Under the pieces are notes generated by a model that was given only the letters and a program-made list of their open reading frames with translations, searched no databases and was not told where the DNA came from. Made by a program: the position numbers and the translations under genes. A DNA stretch of 64,000 nt, from the NCBI RefSeq assembly GCF_028275115.1, contig NZ_JAQCNH010000083.1:1-64000 (forward strand). Direction: 5' to 3'. Origin of the DNA: Halorientalis sp. GTDB taxonomy: Archaea; Halobacteriota; Halobacteria; Halobacteriales; Haloarculaceae. Numbering within the stretch: the first letter of the stretch is position 1; each line of letters starts with the position of its first letter. Shown piece by piece: positions 36,290-43,079 of this stretch.

Positions 36290-36780
36290 GAACTGAGCTA
36301 TACAATGTACCTGTTCAACGGTATAAACTGGCTCGGCCCAATTATCAACTCGTAAAATAGGGCGAGGCCGAAGCCGCCAGTATCGACATTCTGGGCGGGT
36401 TTCCCGCCGGTCGAGGGAGCGCGACCGTCGGTCGATTCTGGACCAATCTTCCAGTTCAGCGCGGGGAGACGACCGCGCCCCGATAGCGGGCCAGCCTCAG
36501 CTTCAAAACTTTGGAATCGCGGGCCAGCCGGTCGCCAACCGCGTCGCCCCGTCCGATACCTCGATACCGATTGCTCTCGGTGTCTGCCCGGTATGAGTGT
36601 CGTGTTCAGAGTAGCCGACTCCAACTGAATGCGAGAGACCGTCACCGGTCGCAGTCTCTGGCCCGGTGTCGTCGAGGAATCGGCGGCGGGTCCTGGCACC
36701 AGACCGGAGCAGGGCGCAGACGTTCTCGACACTCGTGGCTGTAGTAACACGTATGTCGCTGGAATACGGAGTACTGTTCG
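36290..36780. other. htrI promoter region and otherwise empty intergenic stretch
   Basis: On the minus strand AGTTTATACCG (TATA core at 36320-36327) lies about 35 bases before the htrI ATG, so a short leader is likely. The remaining 450 bases contain no convincing gene; a long minus-strand frame at 36298-37119 is not protein-like. Confidence 0.5.
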
Positions 36781-37047
36781 ATGCGTATCAAAGACAAACC
36801 CGCGACGCCGACCCCGAGTCGTCTCCTCGGACTTATCCTCCTGATCGGTGGCGGGGTCTTCATCGGGGACTTCTTCTGGGCTATTGCGACGTACTCGCCG
36901 TCGATCCAGTCGGCAGGGCCGACGGTGTGGACGGTGCTCGTCTCGGGCGTCCTCGCTGGCTCTGTTCTCGTTGGCGTGGGTGTGGCGACGGTACTGCACT
37001 CGGCTGGTCACACTGAGATTGCCACGAACCTGGACTGGAACCTGTAG
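36781..37047 (+). CDS. Small two-helix membrane protein
   Basis: 88 residues. A Lys/Arg/Pro-rich head (MRIKDKPATPTPSR) is followed by two hydrophobic helices (about 16-37 and 48-70), the second with VLVSGVLAGSVLVGVGVATVL, and a short polar end. Acidic content is low outside the helices. No family is recognised. It stands between htrI and a small Cys-containing gene on the same strand as the latter. Confidence 0.6.
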   Translation: MRIKDKPATPTPSRLLGLILLIGGGVFIGDFFWAIATYSPSIQSAGPTVWTVLVSGVLAGSVLVGVGVATVLHSAGHTEIATNLDWNL

Positions 37048-37105
37048 TCGACGACACCGGCACGCCGAACGTTGCCGGATCGGTTCCTGTCCGACCCCGG
37101 AAGGT

Positions 37106-37115
37106 AAGTATAACG
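37106..37115 (+). promoter_or_regulatory. TATA box for the 77-residue protein
   Basis: AAGTATAACG lies 18-27 bases before the ATG at 37133. Confidence 0.45.
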
Positions 37116-37132
37116 ACATCGTTGATACGGCT

Positions 37133-37366
37133 ATGAGCGAAAATTGGGGGTCAGTCGTCGCGCAGACGACCGGGATCAGGTGTGAGTCGTATCCCGACGA
37201 GTGTGCGTTCGCGATGCAGGCGGGCGTGTTCGACGGCGGGAGTGGGGCTGAAGCCGTTCTCCGGTCTCTGCGCCCAACCGGTTGTTGCCCGACGTGCGGC
37301 AGCGACCTCGAATCCTGGGAACCGCAGTTCCCGTCGGTCGCGCCGGGCCGCCCCGGCGACTGGTGA
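37133..37366 (+). CDS. Small Cys-containing protein of unknown function
   Basis: 77 residues from the ATG at 37133, supported by a TATA box just upstream. Cys residues occur at about 17 and 24 (RCESYPDEC) and in TGCCPTCGSD near 50-57, so a single zinc site of C-x6-C plus C-x2-C type is possible. The centre AGVFDGGSGAEAVLRSLRPT is mildly helical. No family is recognised. Small zinc-finger proteins of this kind are common in haloarchaea. Confidence 0.55.
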   Translation: MSENWGSVVAQTTGIRCESYPDECAFAMQAGVFDGGSGAEAVLRSLRPTGCCPTCGSDLESWEPQFPSVAPGRPGDW

Positions 37367-37431
37367 ACCGTCCGTCACCGCTTTCAGGCCAACTGTTTCC
37401 CCCACATTAACGAATTTGTTCGAAGGGGCAG

Positions 37432-37439
37432 TTTTATGA
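37432..37439 (+). promoter_or_regulatory. TATA box of the metal-regulator operon
   Basis: TTTTATGA lies 28-35 bases before the ATG at 37467. The palindromic operator at 37441 begins one base after it, so a bound repressor would block TBP/TFB or polymerase. Confidence 0.6.
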
Positions 37440-37440
37440 A

Positions 37441-37454
37441 TTAGACTCGTCTAA
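37441..37454. promoter_or_regulatory. Palindromic operator for the DtxR-family regulator
   Basis: TTAGACTCGTCTAA: perfect six-base arms TTAGAC and GTCTAA around a TC centre. It sits between the TATA box and the start codon of the DtxR-type gene. The half-site resembles TTAGG-type sites of DtxR/IdeR regulators, so autoregulation is likely (inference). Confidence 0.7.
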
Positions 37455-37466
37455 ACTCTCACGAGA

Positions 37467-38171
37467 ATGCTTAGCGACGTGATGGAGGACTATCTAAAGG
37501 GGATTTACGACCTCCAGCGTGAGGGCGGGGCACCGGTCGAGACGTCACTGATCGCGGGGTCGCTCGACGTGACGGCACCGACGGTCACCAGTATGATGGA
37601 GAAACTGGAGGAGCGGGGGCTCGTCGCACGCGAGAAATACGAGGGTGTTGAACTGACGGACGAGGGAGAGACGGTCGCTGTCGAGATCATCAGGCATCAT
37701 CGACTGCTGGAAGCGTTCCTGGTCGACCACCTCGACTACGAGTGGACCGAAGTCCACGAGGAAGCCGACGTGCTGGAACATCACATCAGCGAGGAGTTCG
37801 AGGAACGAATCGCCGAGCGACTGGGTGACCCGACGGTCGACCCCCACGGCGACCCGATCCCGGAGGCCACACTGGAACCGCCGACAGCAGACGAGACCCG
37901 GCCACTCGGGGAGTTCGCAGTCGGTGACTGCGTCGTCGTCGCACGGGTCAGGGACCGGGACGAGGACGAACTGGAGTACCTCGCCGAAGCGGGCATCGTT
38001 CCCGGTCGCCGGCTCGTAATCGAGGAGAAGGCACCGATCGGAATGTTGACAGTCTCTCACGGCGACGGCCAGCAGAATCTCCCCGACGAGGTGGCAGGGA
38101 CGATCAGGGCACAGACCGTCGACGTTGACACCGAGGAGCAGTCCGACGCCCGGCACGTCACGGAGCTATGA
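37467..38171 (+). CDS. DtxR/MntR-family metal-dependent transcriptional repressor
   Basis: 234 residues. The N-terminal winged HTH has LSDVMEDYLKGIYDL and DVTAPTVTSMMEKLEERGLV (about 33-52). The dimerisation/metal domain has HHRLLEAFLVDHL and EADVLEHHISEEFEERI, which carry the His and Glu residues that bind Mn2+ or Fe2+ in this family. A C-terminal FeoA/SH3-like domain (about 150-215) follows. A palindrome sits between its promoter and start. Its stop overlaps the start of a GDT1/UPF0016 transporter by 4 bases, which suggests control of manganese rather than iron (inference). Confidence 0.92.
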   Translation: MLSDVMEDYLKGIYDLQREGGAPVETSLIAGSLDVTAPTVTSMMEKLEERGLVAREKYEGVELTDEGETVAVEIIRHHRLLEAFLVDHLDYEWTEVHEEADVLEHHISEEFEERIAERLGDPTVDPHGDPIPEATLEPPTADETRPLGEFAVGDCVVVARVRDRDEDELEYLAEAGIVPGRRLVIEEKAPIGMLTVSHGDGQQNLPDEVAGTIRAQTVDVDTEEQSDARHVTEL

Positions 38172-38863
38172 GCGGCTTTCTCGAAATCATGGTGGTCGCG
38201 ATGACCGCCCAGTTGGCCGTGCTACCGGGGGAGAAGGTGCAGTTTCTCATCTCCGGACTCTCGACGCGTTACAATCCTCTCGTGGTCGTCTCCGCTGCCG
38301 GGACGGCATTCGCCGGCTGGACCGCCCTCGAAATCTGGTTCGGGCAGGCGGTCCAGGGGGCGCTCCCGGGCGTCTATCTGGACGCCATTACTGCCATTCT
38401 CTTTCTGTTCTTTGCGGCCGCGCTCTGGCGGTCGGCGCCGGCGGCCGAGGAACAACCGATGGACACCGACGGCTCCGGCGTTCGGGCAATCGACGGATAC
38501 GAACTCCCGCTGGTCGGGCGAGTTCCAACGACGTTCGGTTCCTTCTTTCCGATCTTTAGCATGATGGCCGTCGGTGAGTTCGGCGACAAGACACAACTGG
38601 TCACCATCGGCCTCGCTATCCAGTACGGCGCACACCCTGCAATCTGGGCGGGCGAGATGCTGGTGATCGTCCCAGTGAGCCTCGCCAACGCCGTGTTCTT
38701 CTACCGGTTTTCCCACACGTTCGACCTCCGGAAGGCCCACTTTTTCGGCGCCGGTCTGTTCACCTTCTTCGGGTTAGACACGGTGTTGTCGATTACTGTC
38801 GGGTTCTCGGTCTGGGAGCGACTCGTGCAGGTGCTGAGTACGGCTATTCTCGGCCTGTTCTAG
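38168..38863 (+). CDS. GDT1/UPF0016 (TMEM165-like) cation transporter, probably Mn2+ export
   Basis: 231 residues with six helices in two inverted halves. The second half carries the family motif intact, GEFGDKTQLVTIGLA (about 136-150). The first half has AVLPGEKVQFLISGLS at the equivalent place (about 17-32), where E-x-G-D-K-T has become L-P-G-E-K-V, so the acidic pair is altered. A Ser/Asp-rich cytoplasmic loop (about 88-112) joins the halves. Bacterial members (MntX-like) export manganese. The 4-base overlap with a DtxR-family regulator makes metal homeostasis the likely role; calcium transport is an alternative. Confidence 0.85.
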   Translation: MSGFLEIMVVAMTAQLAVLPGEKVQFLISGLSTRYNPLVVVSAAGTAFAGWTALEIWFGQAVQGALPGVYLDAITAILFLFFAAALWRSAPAAEEQPMDTDGSGVRAIDGYELPLVGRVPTTFGSFFPIFSMMAVGEFGDKTQLVTIGLAIQYGAHPAIWAGEMLVIVPVSLANAVFFYRFSHTFDLRKAHFFGAGLFTFFGLDTVLSITVGFSVWERLVQVLSTAILGLF

Positions 38864-38866
38864 CAC

Positions 38867-39067
38867 TTACTCCATCCGCTCGGGCATCTGCAGCGCGCCG
38901 AACACGAGCGAGAGTAAACAGAGTATCAACACGCCGACCGCACCGAGGATATCGTGGCTCGTCGCGAACGCCAACGACGAACCGAGCAACAGGGTGAGCA
39001 GTGCAACGGGGTACATCGCCGACTCCGGGAGGGCCTCCAAGACGTCCCGCGAACGCTCATCGAACAT
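38867..39067 (-). CDS. Small two-helix membrane protein
   Basis: 66 residues from the ATG at 39067; in-frame sequence upstream is not protein-like and an AT-rich stretch about 28 bases before the ATG could serve as TATA. A polar head MFDERSRDVLEALPES is followed by two hydrophobic helices (about 18-34 and 39-58) and a short acidic end. It is convergent with the cation transporter, ending 3 bases from that gene's stop. No family is recognised. Confidence 0.55.
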   Translation of the reverse strand: MFDERSRDVLEALPESAMYPVALLTLLLGSSLAFATSHDILGAVGVLILCLLSLVFGALQMPERME

Positions 39068-39166
39068 CTGCTTGTTGTATCTCCCGCTAGTTATTTGATT
39101 TCTGTCATTGTTTCCTGACAGGAACTGCCCGAACAGAACTCGACCCCTGCGCTCGACGCGGCGCAA

Positions 39167-39409
39167 CTACTCGTCGTCAGCGCTCGACGTGAGCGAGACT
39201 GTTTCCTCGTGGTCTACGCTGACGGTGAACCCCTCGTACTCGAAGGAGACGTGCCCGTTCCGGAGTCGCGACCCGTTGGAGCTATCGAACATCGATTCGA
39301 GCGCGTCGGGGTCGATTGCGGTGTGTAGCGGCGCCAGCGAGTCCGAATCGACTCCCCTTTCGGCGGCGACTTTCCGAACCAGAGCGTAGCAGATCGACCC
39401 GTCGGCCAT
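39167..39409 (-). CDS. HalOD1 output-domain protein
   Basis: 80 residues from the ATG at 39409. It consists solely of a HalOD1 domain: an N-terminal helix (ALVRKVAAERGVDSDSL), the hallmark PLHTAIDPDALESMFD, then a beta hairpin with GHVSFEYEGFTVSVD and a last strand ending in Ser/Asp/Glu. Such stand-alone domains are widespread in haloarchaea and are thought to be outputs of signalling proteins, but their biochemical role is unknown. An upstream in-frame extension to 39511 is Arg/Gly-rich and unlikely. Confidence 0.8.
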   Translation of the reverse strand: MADGSICYALVRKVAAERGVDSDSLAPLHTAIDPDALESMFDSSNGSRLRNGHVSFEYEGFTVSVDHEETVSLTSSADDE

Positions 39410-39664
39410 ACACCGTGTACTCCGTCCCACCCTCTTACCTGCTTCGACCGACCCGAGTCCAGTCGCCACGTTCCGGATTCTACGAACCCCGCCGCCACGG
39501 GCCCGTGGCAAAAGTGGCTCTCGTCACCCCTCGAAAACTGCGTGGACGCGACGCGAGCGTTTCCGAAGACGACCTCTATAGCTATCAGTAGCGGCCCACC
39601 GCTGTATATACAGTATTTATACGGAATCCGATAATTTTTCAAACTTCGCTAGTGAAGTGTTCAC

Positions 39665-39883
39665 ATGAAAAACCCGCGTGCGATGGGGATTCCACCACTG
39701 GTGTTGGGGATACTGATGTTGCAGTCGTCCGTTAGTGCTCTCTTCGGGACATCGCTCGCGCTCGACGACCTCTCCTGGGTGCTGAATGTTCCCGGGGCGA
39801 TTTTTGGGGTGGCGGCGACAGCAATCGGCGTCGTCCTCGTGCTGAACCTCGACGAGTACGTCACGGGCCGGTCCGACTCGTGA
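39665..39883 (+). CDS. Small two-helix membrane protein
   Basis: 72 residues. Two hydrophobic helices (about 9-29 and 41-61) are separated by SLALDDLSW; the C-terminus is NLDEYVTGRSDS. The start region is AT-rich with a GTATTTATACG element at about 39611, 45-54 bases upstream, so the transcript may have a short leader. No family is recognised. Confidence 0.6.
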   Translation: MKNPRAMGIPPLVLGILMLQSSVSALFGTSLALDDLSWVLNVPGAIFGVAATAIGVVLVLNLDEYVTGRSDS

Positions 39884-40066
39884 CACAGACTGGCGTCGCC
39901 AGCATCCACGAACGCGGGACCAACCGGTCCCGTCGACGTGGCAAACGGTTACACCGGTCTGCCGGAATCCGATTCGGACATCGCCCACCTTCCTTTCCTT
40001 CGCGGTTATAAACGCCTCGAATATTACTTATTATATGCAACATCTATATCTCGCCGGACTGACGAC

Positions 40067-40106
40067 GGCTGAGCCGCTGTCCACCGACCGAGCCGACGGC
40101 TCAGCC
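40067..40106. repeat. Inverted repeat, 9-base arms
   Basis: GGCTGAGCC at 40067-40075 and GGCTCAGCC at 40098-40106 are perfect inverted arms with a 22-base loop. It lies 26 bases past the stop of the tiny minus-strand gene at 40132 and could be its transcript end, or an operator. Confidence 0.5.
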
Positions 40107-40131
40107 CGCCTCACAGACACGGCGAGGCCTT

Positions 40132-40248
40132 CTAAAGCGCGGCATCGGCGATGTTGCCGCCGTAGCCGGCGGCTTGGCTCACCGAGTCGACGCCCAGGCC
40201 GAGGGCCTGTGCACTCTGTGAGTCGTGGTCGTGGAACAGTCCGCTCAT
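40132..40248 (-). CDS. Tiny Gly/Ala-rich protein, 38 residues
   Basis: The frame runs from ATG at 40248 to TAG at 40132. The product starts MSGLFHDHDSQSAQALGLG, continues with VDSVSQAAGYGGNIAD and ends AAL. The acidic, Gly/Ala/Ser-rich composition is protein-like, and the surrounding DNA has no competing gene. A TATA-like GATTATATCG lies only 3-12 bases before the ATG, too near for a leaderless start, while a TTTTTTGAT is slightly further up. No family is recognised; a small regulatory or peptide gene is possible. Confidence 0.4.
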   Translation of the reverse strand: MSGLFHDHDSQSAQALGLGVDSVSQAAGYGGNIADAAL

Positions 40249-40332
40249 CTCGATATAATCAAAAAATCTACCGATGATACATCTGCCCGCAGTTTCAGTT
40301 TCTACGCACACCCGACGAGCGTCGTTGTAGAC

Positions 40333-40509
40333 GTGAGCACTGGTGTATATCTAACGTTCGAACACAGTAGTTCGGTCAACAGACCGTCCATCTGTAACGA
40401 CTGTAGGAGTGCAGTTCGCACTCGTGTGGCGACCGACGGGCGAACGCTGCCCTGTCCGAACTGTCGGGATAGCTGTCCGGCGACTGGGTGTCGCTGTTCG
40501 CCGGCGTGA
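40333..40509 (+). CDS. Possible small zinc-finger protein
   Basis: 58 residues if translation starts at the GTG at 40333; the start is uncertain because the frame is open from 40225. The key part is SICNDCRSAVRTRV followed by CPNCRDSCPATGCRC: two C-x-x-C pairs about 16 residues apart, as in haloarchaeal CPxCG-type small zinc fingers, plus extra cysteines at the end. No clear TATA box is seen. It may belong to the same transcription unit as the phosphohydrolase gene downstream. Confidence 0.4.
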   Translation: MSTGVYLTFEHSSSVNRPSICNDCRSAVRTRVATDGRTLPCPNCRDSCPATGCRCSPA

Positions 40510-40627
40510 CTGGAGCCGATTCCTCGCGTTTTCCGGCACCCCCCGCCCGACCGCGAGTACTGATCGGTAGTTACTGCTACTGTGAACACATAGCAGCCGC
40601 TACGTTTCGGCGGTCCGTCAACTGTGT

Positions 40628-42010
40628 ATGGACGGCACGCGCTGGTGCAATCGGGTTATTCTGGTCACGGTCGACTCACTCCGGCGAGACTGTCTCGAAA
40701 CGATGCCGACACTTGCGGAGTTAGCGAGGACGGGGACCGACTTCGAGCGGGCGTACGCACACAGCAACTGGACGCCACTGTCGTTCCCCTCGATTCTGGG
40801 GCCGGATCCAGTGTTCGTCGGTTCGACCGGTCACGAACTCGGGACACCGACACTGGCGTCGCACCTCTCGGCACACGGTGTCGAGACGGTCGGCCTGAAC
40901 GCCGCGAACGGCTTCCTGACCGAGCACTGGGGATACAGTCGCGGGTTCGACCGATTCGACTCGTTTCTGAACACTACCGGGCGGGTGAACCGGTGGCTGG
41001 CAACACATCCGACGGCTAACGGCTGGGTCCAACTGCTCAGTAGCGCCCTCCGTCGGCCGTTTGTCTCGTCCGACGACCGACACACAGTCGATACCTCGAA
41101 ACTGCTCGACATCGAAGACGAACTGTGTGCGGTCCTTCGTCCGACACAGGAACGGCAGTTCGTCTGGGTACACCTGATGGACACGCACACGCCGTACGTC
41201 CCCGCTCCGCGGTATCTGACAGGCGACTCGGAGACGTCTGCTTTTTCACGACTCCTCCAGCAGGCGAACGCCAGCCTGGGGAACCTGCTCGGCACGACGG
41301 ACATCTCGCTGCTCAGGGACCGATACCACGGGGCTGCGCGCCAGGTCGACCGGAGTCTCGCGAGAATCGTACAGACGTTGCAGGACCGCGGTTTGGCCGA
41401 CGAAACCTGCCTCATCGTCGCTGGCGACCACGGCGAGGAGTTCCTCGAACATGGACATACTGCACACTATCCCAAACTGTACGCGGAACTCCTCGAGGTT
41501 CCGCTCGTCGTCCACCGGCCTGGCCGAGACGGTGAAACGGTCGAGGCACCCGTCGGCTTAGAGGTGGTCCCGGCGACGGTCGCGGAACTGTTCGGGCTCG
41601 ATTCCGCCCCGTTCGAGGGACGGAGCGTGCGTGGAGCCCTCGACGGGCGCGACATCGACCAGGAGAGTCCCGTCGTGTCCGTGACCGTCCGTGGGGAGTC
41701 GGTGACGACCCAGCCGATTCCGCGGTCCCCGACCGAGGGGTCGCTCCTGCTGTCGGCGCGGGACGAGCGCTGGACGTACGTCTATCACGACGAAACCGGC
41801 GAAGCCGAACTGTACGACAGGGACACCGACCCGGACGAGCAGGACCCACGCTCACCGGACGAGGCCGCACCGTCGACGGTCGGTCGCCTCCACGACGCCG
41901 TCCGGTCGCGACGCGACCGAATCCGTACTGCCACACCACAGCGAAACGAACACGACGCGACCCCACCCGAATCCGTGACCGACCGACTGGAGCATCTGGG
42001 CTACTCGTGA
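40628..42010 (+). CDS. Sulfatase/alkaline-phosphatase-superfamily hydrolase
   Basis: 460 residues, no signal peptide, so cytoplasmic. Family landmarks are VILVTVDSLRRD with metal-ligand-type Asp16 and the motif HSNWTPLSFPSILG near 45-58. There Thr49 occupies the nucleophile position, and the C/S-x-P-x-R formylglycine sequence of true sulfatases is absent. FVWVHLMDTHTPYVP, and LIVAGDHGEEFLEHGH (about 265-280) with the second metal set, are also present. The C-terminal LYDRDTDPDEQDP is the usual sulfatase closing motif. Haloarchaeal proteins of this type are often beside glycan or surface genes; here the neighbours give no hint. A phosphodiesterase or phosphotransferase role is as likely as sulfatase. 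Confidence 0.82.
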   Translation: MDGTRWCNRVILVTVDSLRRDCLETMPTLAELARTGTDFERAYAHSNWTPLSFPSILGPDPVFVGSTGHELGTPTLASHLSAHGVETVGLNAANGFLTEHWGYSRGFDRFDSFLNTTGRVNRWLATHPTANGWVQLLSSALRRPFVSSDDRHTVDTSKLLDIEDELCAVLRPTQERQFVWVHLMDTHTPYVPAPRYLTGDSETSAFSRLLQQANASLGNLLGTTDISLLRDRYHGAARQVDRSLARIVQTLQDRGLADETCLIVAGDHGEEFLEHGHTAHYPKLYAELLEVPLVVHRPGRDGETVEAPVGLEVVPATVAELFGLDSAPFEGRSVRGALDGRDIDQESPVVSVTVRGESVTTQPIPRSPTEGSLLLSARDERWTYVYHDETGEAELYDRDTDPDEQDPRSPDEAAPSTVGRLHDAVRSRRDRIRTATPQRNEHDATPPESVTDRLEHLGYS

Positions 42011-42412
42011 ACGGAAACCGGGGCTCGTACACCTGGCCCTGTCTCTCTCCCCGCCGGAGACGAACCGGAAGGCGAACTCCGGACCCCCATGTCGGTGAAG
42101 CACGCGCCGTCCCGAGCGACAACGGCAGGCACGGTCGAAACGATGTCACCCGACGAGCGGTTCGACTTCGGCTCTCGTTCTCGAACGTCCATCCCCGGGA
42201 CACATCAGCAGAGATAAGTACACCTCGAACGGATTGTAACTTGGTGCTTCGACTTGGAGGGCCGGAGTACCGAATGGGCCCAGTTCAGGGCGGCAAAACG
42301 GCCGATATTCGGCCGTTCGGGCCCGCTTTTCGACGATAGATAGCACGCTAACTGCGCTCGTGCGTCCAAACCGCCGGTGTGACCAGTCGAAAATAAAATC
42401 GATACCCCGGTG
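42011..42412. other. Intergenic region with terminator-like hairpin
   Basis: No gene seen. At 42298-42316 ACGGCCGA and TCGGCCGT are perfect arms around a TAT loop. They are flanked by GGGCCC on each side and followed by CTTTT, which could end transcription of the phosphohydrolase gene. Confidence 0.45.
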
Positions 42413-42451
42413 TTAACCAACAGAGCTACCCTCACACCATGTGTTGGTTAA
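42413..42451. promoter_or_regulatory. Perfect 10-base inverted repeat, operator candidate
   Basis: TTAACCAACA at 42413-42422 and TGTTGGTTAA at 42442-42451, separated by 19 bases. The second arm overlaps the ATG-proximal codons of the reading frame at 42439. It is upstream of ppk by about 630 bases. It could be bound by a dimeric regulator or be a relic of transposon ends. Confidence 0.5.
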
Positions 42452-42866
42452 AGAGAGAAACCGATGTCCGACGACCCACCGAGGCCGACACGGACTCGAC
42501 ATCGATGACCGACGATTTCGATCCGAAGCGCTACGATGTAACACGCCCGCACCACGACGTGACATCCGGCCCACACAGCGTTCGGCGGCCCCCAGCGGGA
42601 GCGACTCGATGGCGTCACACTGGACTCAGACCTCGTTCACAGACCCAGAAGACGACAGTGCCGTGGACCGTCTCGGGGCCGCCTCCCGGCGCACTCCCCT
42701 CGACAGCCCGTGGAACGGGCTGGGGAGTAATCTGGAGGACACCCTGCCTCTACAGAGAAACAGGCCGAGTGCCTCGGGGCTTGACCCCGAGGTACTTCAC
42801 ATCTCTCTCCACCGAGATACGTCCATCCGACCCCTCGAACACACGGTACTGAGTGTGCTGGTTTGA
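42439..42866 (+). pseudogene. Unresolved, possibly frameshifted coding remnant upstream of ppk
   Basis: One frame gives a haloarchaeal-like start (MTDDFDPKRYDVTRPHHDV from about 42505). Another frame becomes protein-like later (SFTDPEDDSAVDRLGAASRR, about 42635-42700). Neither is convincing over its whole length, and a shift near 42590 would join them. The end runs into the hairpin at 42772. No family is recognised. Confidence 0.25.
42772..42792. repeat. Hairpin, copy 1 of an inverted pair flanking ppk
   Basis: Arms CCTCGGGG and CCCCGAGG around CTTGA. The reverse complement of this 21-base element occurs exactly at 45643-45663. It is followed by GTACTTCAC, an ending I associate with the right ends of haloarchaeal IS200/IS605-type elements; that association is from memory. 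Confidence 0.7.
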
Positions 42867-43079
42867 ATACCGCCAGGCACGGAAATGAAAAAGCAAAAAA
42901 GACTGGAACCGAAAGTGTAATAATGACATTCGCTTGAGGGCAGCCGCCCGGGGGCGTTGCCGACCCGTCTGCCCTCCTGTTTCAGTAACCACCCACAGTC
43001 AAAATCCACATCTGATGACGACCAGACAAAGAGACACACCACGGCACAACTCGACTCGTTGCGGGTTGGCCGGAGAACG

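Noticed and set aside
40628-42010. True formylglycine sulfatase
   Set aside because: The C/S-x-P-x-R modification motif is absent; Thr49 sits at the nucleophile place, so a phosphohydrolase or transferase is at least as likely.
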